From NCBI GenBank assembly GCA_913057785.1, contig CAJXPD010000047.1, positions 1-47,186 on the forward strand: DNA of 47,186 bases, given 5' to 3'. Position 1 is the first letter of the stretch. Every line of letters begins with the position of its first letter. The position numbers and the translations under genes were made by a program. This document shows, in pieces, positions 43,226-47,186 of the stretch. The DNA is from an uncultured Lewinella sp. Lineage in GTDB: Bacteria; Bacteroidota; Bacteroidia; Chitinophagales; Saprospiraceae. The notes below the pieces were generated by a model. It was not told where the DNA came from. It was given only the letters and a program-made list of their open reading frames with translations, and did no database searches.

Positions 43226-43858
43226 TCAATTTTGAGTGACGATTTTCCGGCGGGAATAGTACCAGATCGTGCTGACAATCCATACCGTCCCCATAATGGA
43301 GGGGATGATTTGACTATAGGGTTGCCAGGCCGCTAGAACTGTCCCCGCAAAAGCTGAAAATAAGGCGATATAAGCGGAGGTCATTTTAAAGATATGCTCT
43401 AGTAGCCAATATTTAGCCAATTGAGGCTTTACATGTCGAAGTAAATCATAAGCTGCCACTGTAAAAAGAAATCCAAGTAAGTAAACCACAACAGACTGGT
43501 GCCAGACCGCTCCTTTGGACCCTACCAAGAACAAAAAGCGCCCAGCCATTATCACCAAAAAAAGAGTAGCAAAAAAGTCTATCCATTCCGGACCTTTGGT
43601 TTTATTGCGTAGAACTCGGTATCCCGCAAAAGACATATAAGCACTTTGTAAAGTTACGATGGTCAAGAAAGGGCGTGATCGAAAGAAGAGGACACCCAAG
43701 GTGGCAGTGAAAATAGTGACGGCCATTAAATACAGAAAATAGCGGCCATATTTGATATGGACATCGCCTCCTTTCTTGACAAAGAAGGGAATGAGTCCGA
43801 TGATTAGTGCCAAACTTCCAGCCAGAATGTGAGCGAAGATGTTGATTTGATGAAGCAT
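43226..43858 (-). CDS. DUF2306-like multi-pass membrane protein
   Basis: The 210 residues contain about six or seven hydrophobic spans with conserved His residues near the start (MLHQINIFAHILAGSLALII) and in VWHQSVVVYLLGFLFTVAAY. This His-rich, small polytopic arrangement is that of DUF2306, whose function is unknown. GGDVHIKYGRYFLYLMAVTI lies between the first two spans and is a typical part. The LytTR regulator gene is 111 bp upstream on the same strand. A regulatory link to that gene is possible but inferred from order only. Confidence 0.75.
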   Translation of the reverse strand: MLHQINIFAHILAGSLALIIGLIPFFVKKGGDVHIKYGRYFLYLMAVTIFTATLGVLFFRSRPFLTIVTLQSAYMSFAGYRVLRNKTKGPEWIDFFATLFLVIMAGRFLFLVGSKGAVWHQSVVVYLLGFLFTVAAYDLLRHVKPQLAKYWLLEHIFKMTSAYIALFSAFAGTVLAAWQPYSQIIPSIMGTVWIVSTIWYYSRRKIVTQN

Positions 43859-43969
43859 AAGTTAGATTGTTTTTGCTTCAAAACTCAGGCTTGATTAAAG
43901 AAAAAGCTAGGGAAAAAAGGTGGATGGGGACTATAAATAGGCGAAATAGGCGCTCAGAAAGGTGAAAAC

Positions 43970-44761
43970 CTAGTCTACAATCTTGATCATGGACTTAATT
44001 ACTTGTGTATAGCTATTGCTGGATACCAATTTGGTATTAAGCTTATCCGCCAAGGTTAATTCATAACGCCCCTTTAGGTGTGGCGCAATCTGGGTGACGT
44101 GATTTTGATTGACGATGTACTTCCTATGGATGCGCAGAAAACTAGCGGGTAATCTTTCGGCTAAGAATCCAAGGGCATAATCACAAAGATGTTTTTGCCC
44201 ATCCTTCAAATGCAGGAAGGCATACATATCGGAAGCCTCGATATATGCTATTTTCTCCACCTGTACGAAAATGGTATGATCTCCTTTTTTCACCGGAATT
44301 TTTCCCAAGAGCGTTTTAGTCGCCGTTGTTGGCTCTTCTTTGGGGCTGATTTCACCTAATACTTTATCAAATGTGAACCCAAGGATTGGACTAAGAATGG
44401 CATTGAACGCATGCCCCCCGTCCAGACGGAAAAAATGATAAGGCCCATGCTCGAACAGTAGTTTTCTTACCACTTGTTCGATTTCGCTGCCGAGAACCCC
44501 GATAATGACAAATAGTATGGCCAACCCGCCTCTCCGTTGCCATAGCCGCCATTTAGTATTCAACAGCCAACCCTGATTGAAAATGATAAAAAGGAGCCCA
44601 TACCCAATGGATAAGCAGATCACCGTATGTATAACCAGCGCTTCACCAATATTTTCCGCAGACCCCATAAAGTATCCGGCAATACCCAGGCATGGCCCCA
44701 TGAGAAGAAGCGTGGGTAAGTAGCGATTAGGACTGGAAAAATTAGGCTCCAATTTGGCCAT
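43970..44761 (-). CDS. Membrane-anchored LytTR-family transcription regulator
   Basis: The 263 residues start with a membrane region: about 15-33 (LPTLLLMGPCLGIAGYFMGS), 41-61 (ALVIHTVICLSIGYGLLFII) and 78-98 (GGLAILFVIIGVLGSEI). A possible short fourth span follows, then a linker. Residues from about 160 on form a LytTR DNA-binding domain: IFVQVEKIAYIEASDMYAFL, HLKDGQKHLCDYALGFLAER, LPASFLRIHRKYIVNQNHV and GRYELTLADKLNTKLVSS. LytTR domains usually follow a response-regulator receiver; here a membrane domain replaces it, giving a one-component sensor. nadD lies 21 bp upstream, so the two are probably cotranscribed. The signal sensed is unknown. Confidence 0.87.
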   Translation of the reverse strand: MAKLEPNFSSPNRYLPTLLLMGPCLGIAGYFMGSAENIGEALVIHTVICLSIGYGLLFIIFNQGWLLNTKWRLWQRRGGLAILFVIIGVLGSEIEQVVRKLLFEHGPYHFFRLDGGHAFNAILSPILGFTFDKVLGEISPKEEPTTATKTLLGKIPVKKGDHTIFVQVEKIAYIEASDMYAFLHLKDGQKHLCDYALGFLAERLPASFLRIHRKYIVNQNHVTQIAPHLKGRYELTLADKLNTKLVSSNSYTQVIKSMIKIVD

Positions 44762-44782
44762 GTTGAAGTAATTTGGAAAATG

Positions 44783-45358
44783 CTAGCGGTACAATTGGCT
44801 TTTTTCGAGGCTCTCAAACACAGAATCAGGCACCAAATACTCAATCGAATGTCCTTCTTTTATACAGTTCCTGATATAGCTGGCAGAAATATGCATCTGT
44901 GGCGCTTCAAATATCTTCACTTTCGGATGTTCCGATAAATCTCCCAAGGCATAATTTGGTCGTTGATAGACATAGATCTCGTAATCTCGCAAGATCAGCT
45001 CATAGTTTTTCCATTTATGCAAGGTGGCTAGATTGTCACCACCCATGATCAATGCAAATGTTCTTTCTGGAAATTTCTCCTTTAAATAGGTAAGCGTATC
45101 GATGGTATAGGAAGGCTGAGGCAGCTTAAATTCGATATTTGAAGCTAGAAGATTTGGGTTGTCGCCAATAGCCAGTTGTACAAGATGGAGACGGTCGTAG
45201 TCGGAGGCTAGAGAGGCCTTCGATTTTAATGGATTTTGGGGTGAGACTACCATCCAAACCTGCTTCAGATCGGTCTGCGTCGCCATAAAGTTGGCAATGA
45301 TCATATGGCCCACGTGTACGGGGTTAAAGGAGCCAAAGAATAACCCGACTTTCTTCAT
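44783..45358 (-). CDS. nadD: Nicotinate-nucleotide adenylyltransferase (NadD)
   Basis: This 191-residue enzyme adenylates nicotinate mononucleotide in NAD synthesis. It starts KKVGLFFGSFNPVHVGHMII with the GxFxPxHxGH ATP motif, and has VVSPQNPLK for substrate binding. The C-terminal ISASYIRNCIKEGHSIEYLV is the ISxTxIR motif with Ser/Ala in place of Thr positions. Length fits the family. It lies between a small lipoprotein gene (9 bp upstream) and the LytTR gene on the same strand. Confidence 0.95.
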   Translation of the reverse strand: MKKVGLFFGSFNPVHVGHMIIANFMATQTDLKQVWMVVSPQNPLKSKASLASDYDRLHLVQLAIGDNPNLLASNIEFKLPQPSYTIDTLTYLKEKFPERTFALIMGGDNLATLHKWKNYELILRDYEIYVYQRPNYALGDLSEHPKVKIFEAPQMHISASYIRNCIKEGHSIEYLVPDSVFESLEKSQLYR

Positions 45359-45367
45359 GATCTATTA

Positions 45368-45847
45368 CTAATTATTTCCAGAAGGTTGCTCTTCTTGCCA
45401 TTCTTCTTCCGACATTTCAATGTCTTCCTCTTCTGGAACATCCACGAGCCACTGTCCGCCAATCTTGACTAGTTTAAACAGAGACTGATATTCTTCGTAT
45501 TCATCTTTCAACTGACATTGGCAGCGAGCGGTATCAACTACCGTAGTACAGTTCATGTCGAGAATTTGGGTATGAATGATGGTGGAATCTGGTGGATCAC
45601 CAGCCATCATTTGGGCTATCATGTGTAGCATGTCCTTGCCCTCCGGTGTACTTAAAAGCGCAGCCCGCTCAAAACGGTTACTATCCATATATGCCTGATA
45701 CTGCTGTATGACAGTTTCTGGCGTATTCGGCAGCGGTTCTGCATAAGAATCTGCTCCCTTGGGGTCATCTTGGCAGGCCAAGAGCATCCAGCATAGTAGG
45801 CCTAATGTTAGATAGTGTCTCATAGAGCTGTATTTGCTTGAAAGCAC
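45368..45847 (-). CDS. Small lipoprotein of unknown function
   Basis: The 159 residues begin with a lipoprotein signal ending CWMLLAC (lipidated Cys25) followed by QDDPKGADSYAEP. The mature part, about 130 residues, has ETVIQQYQAYMDSNRFERAA then LLSTPEGKDML, and later KLVKIGGQWLVDVPEEEDIE. This is the pattern of DUF4878/NTF2-like domains, in which a small cone fold ends in a GxWLV strand, but I assign this only tentatively. The end is very acidic (EEEDIEMSEEEWQEEQP). dnaN lies 67 bp upstream and nadD 9 bp downstream, both on -. Confidence 0.75.
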   Translation of the reverse strand: MLSSKYSSMRHYLTLGLLCWMLLACQDDPKGADSYAEPLPNTPETVIQQYQAYMDSNRFERAALLSTPEGKDMLHMIAQMMAGDPPDSTIIHTQILDMNCTTVVDTARCQCQLKDEYEEYQSLFKLVKIGGQWLVDVPEEEDIEMSEEEWQEEQPSGNN

Positions 45848-45914
45848 TTTGTAAGAAAAGCGTTACTAATGCGAAATAAATCCCAATCAATCTAATCTAG
45901 GAGGAAGGCTTAGA

Positions 45915-47030
45915 CTAATTGCTCAGCATTACAGGCATCACTAGCATTAGGATTTCCTCTCCATCTGGTTCTTCAGTAGGAAGCAAGATACCTGCTCGTG
46001 TTGGATTGGATAGCTCAATTTTCACTTCATCTGCTTCCAATACGCCCAACATTTCAATTAAGAACTTAGCGTTGAAACCGATATTTAGTGGATCCCCTTC
46101 GAAGGTACAAGCTAACTGTTCAGTGGCTTCATTGGAGAAGTCCAAATCTTGCGCTGATATAGTGAGGCTACCATCCATGATATTGAGAATCACTTGATTG
46201 GTAGTCTTATTAGCATAAATGGCAATCCGCTTTAGTGAGTTCTGAAAGTCGGTTCGCTGTAGCGTCAAGGTATTCGGATTATCTACCGGGATTACCGCGT
46301 TGTAATCAGGATATCTAGCATCGATTAAGCGACAAACGAGATTGGTAGTGCCAAATGTGAAAAAAGCATTGGCCTTATTGAAAGCAATGTTGACTTCATC
46401 ACCGGCAGGCAAAGCAGATCGAAGTAGAGTCAATGCCTTTTTAGGAACGATGAAAGAAGTAGAAACTTCACTGGTTACTTCAGCGAAGGTATATTTAACT
46501 AGTTTGTGTGCGTCAGTGGCAACTAAAGTGAGTTTGTTGAAGTCAATCTGGAAATATACGCCAGTCATGGCCGGTCTAAGCTCATCATTCGAAGTGGCAA
46601 ATAGCGTCTTCGTGATACCTTGCGTCAAGGCAGGCGCTTGGATCTTGATCGTATCAACAGAATCAGGTTCTGGTATTTTAGGAAAGTCCTTCCCGTCTTC
46701 ACCAGCTAGCCGGTATTTACCGTATGCTGAGGTAATCTCAATTCCAAAGTTCTCATCATTGATAGAGAAGGTGATTGGCTGTTGAGGTAAGGCCTTTAAG
46801 GTTTCCAGCAGGATTTTGGCAGGCACAGCTACGGATCCATCCGCATCCGACATCACCTCGATTTCCGTAGAGATGGAGGTTTCGAGGTCGGTAGCAGCAA
46901 TACTCAATTTGTTATTGCTGATCGAAAACAGAAAATCTTCCAAAATTGGTAGAACTGGATTAGAGGCAATGGCCCCTCCGACAATTTGTAATTGTTTAAG
47001 CAATTCGGAAGAAGAAACGCTGAATTTCAT
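45915..47030 (-). CDS. dnaN: DNA polymerase III subunit beta, sliding clamp (DnaN)
   Basis: The 371-residue protein matches DnaN in length and domain pattern (three topologically similar clamp domains). It starts MKFSVSSSELLKQLQIVGGA with IASNPVLPILEDFLF, typical of Bacteroidota DnaN. Later elements are GVYFQIDFNKLTLVATDAHK, FIVPKKALTLL, RLIDARYPDYNAVIP and the final EEILMLVMPVML with the C-terminal strand next to the partner-binding pocket. The clamp dimer tethers polymerase to DNA. It is followed by a lipoprotein and nadD on the same strand. A near-consensus promoter lies about 31 bp upstream. Confidence 0.97.
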   Translation of the reverse strand: MKFSVSSSELLKQLQIVGGAIASNPVLPILEDFLFSISNNKLSIAATDLETSISTEIEVMSDADGSVAVPAKILLETLKALPQQPITFSINDENFGIEITSAYGKYRLAGEDGKDFPKIPEPDSVDTIKIQAPALTQGITKTLFATSNDELRPAMTGVYFQIDFNKLTLVATDAHKLVKYTFAEVTSEVSTSFIVPKKALTLLRSALPAGDEVNIAFNKANAFFTFGTTNLVCRLIDARYPDYNAVIPVDNPNTLTLQRTDFQNSLKRIAIYANKTTNQVILNIMDGSLTISAQDLDFSNEATEQLACTFEGDPLNIGFNAKFLIEMLGVLEADEVKIELSNPTRAGILLPTEEPDGEEILMLVMPVMLSN

Positions 47031-47061
47031 ATTCGTGCCTGGTTTTCGTGAATGTTAAGGA

Positions 47062-47092
47062 CAAAATACCAAATAAAGGCCTATCGATCAAT
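47062..47092 (-). promoter_or_regulatory. Candidate dnaN promoter
   Basis: Read on -, ATTG (47089-47092) is followed after 20 bp by TATTTTG (47062-47068), the same one-base-short -7 form seen before glmS. The leader to the ATG at 47030 would be about 25 nt. The rest of the window end (47093-47186) shows no gene. Confidence 0.4.
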
Positions 47093-47186
47093 CTGTAAGT
47101 AGTGCGAAAATAGTAATCCTGAAATTTAAAGTAGCGGATTTTGGGGTTGAGCGAGGCAGAAAAATCGCACCTAGCCGTAGGCTAAG

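Noticed and set aside
1..47186. tRNA, rRNA, CRISPR array, insertion sequence or prophage
   Set aside because: The intergenic regions were scanned by eye for cloverleaf arms, regularly spaced repeats, transposase motifs and terminal repeats, and none was found.

Overview
The window looks like a chromosomal segment of a Bacteroidota bacterium, most likely a Saprospiria/Lewinella-like relative; this is inferred, not proven. Supporting signs are C-terminal type IX secretion (T9SS) sorting tails, families largely confined to Bacteroidota (DUF4270, DUF4290, DUF6029, a short GT5-only 'glycogen synthase' beside panC), and promoters of the TTTG-N19/20-TAnnTTTG type. No tRNA, rRNA, CRISPR array, insertion sequence or phage gene was seen.

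Layout. 1-5.0 kb: 3' end of ksgA, a YqeY-like protein and an ALDH7-type aldehyde dehydrogenase on +, then on - a sugar nucleotidyltransferase, a TPR-like membrane protein and a cyclase-family hydrolase. 5.3-8.4 kb: a DUF1800-DUF1501 pair in which only DUF1501 has a signal (Tat) and a T9SS-like tail. 8.7-9.4 kb: a metallophosphatase. 9.4-17.8 kb: a surface-glycan cluster with a Wzx-like flippase on - facing seven + genes: two hexapeptide acyltransferases, a NeuB-family nonulosonate synthase, a fusion of a GT2 glycosyltransferase with a CMP-sugar synthetase-like domain, a protein with features of GT42 sialyltransferases, a second GT2 and a WbpP-type UDP-HexNAc 4-epimerase. 17.9-23.8 kb: a TlpA-like thioredoxin, a DUF6029 outer-membrane protein, a lipoprotein S33 peptidase and a T9SS-secreted M43 metalloprotease. 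23.8-34.9 kb: housekeeping blocks, namely murA, DUF4290, glmS (cell-wall precursors), DUF4270 and GT5 genes on -, then panC, panD, a YbhN-like membrane protein and rfaE2 on +, and a lone ExbD. 35.3-39.7 kb: two closely similar SulP anion transporters, divergently placed around a gene-poor interval with a phosphatase-like gene remnant, an orphan terminator and a small acidic exported protein. 39.8-47 kb: a GH20 hexosaminidase lipoprotein, a thioredoxin lipoprotein, DUF2306, a membrane-anchored LytTR regulator, nadD, a small lipoprotein and dnaN.

The part most likely to hold something undescribed is the glycan cluster. It has an activated-nonulosonate logic (make, activate, transfer, O/N-acylate, flip), but activation is fused to a glycosyltransferase, its nucleotide-binding loop is degenerate, and the putative transferase is only GT42-like. 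The second point of interest is the DUF1800/DUF1501 pair, which suggests Tat hitchhiking followed by T9SS sorting.
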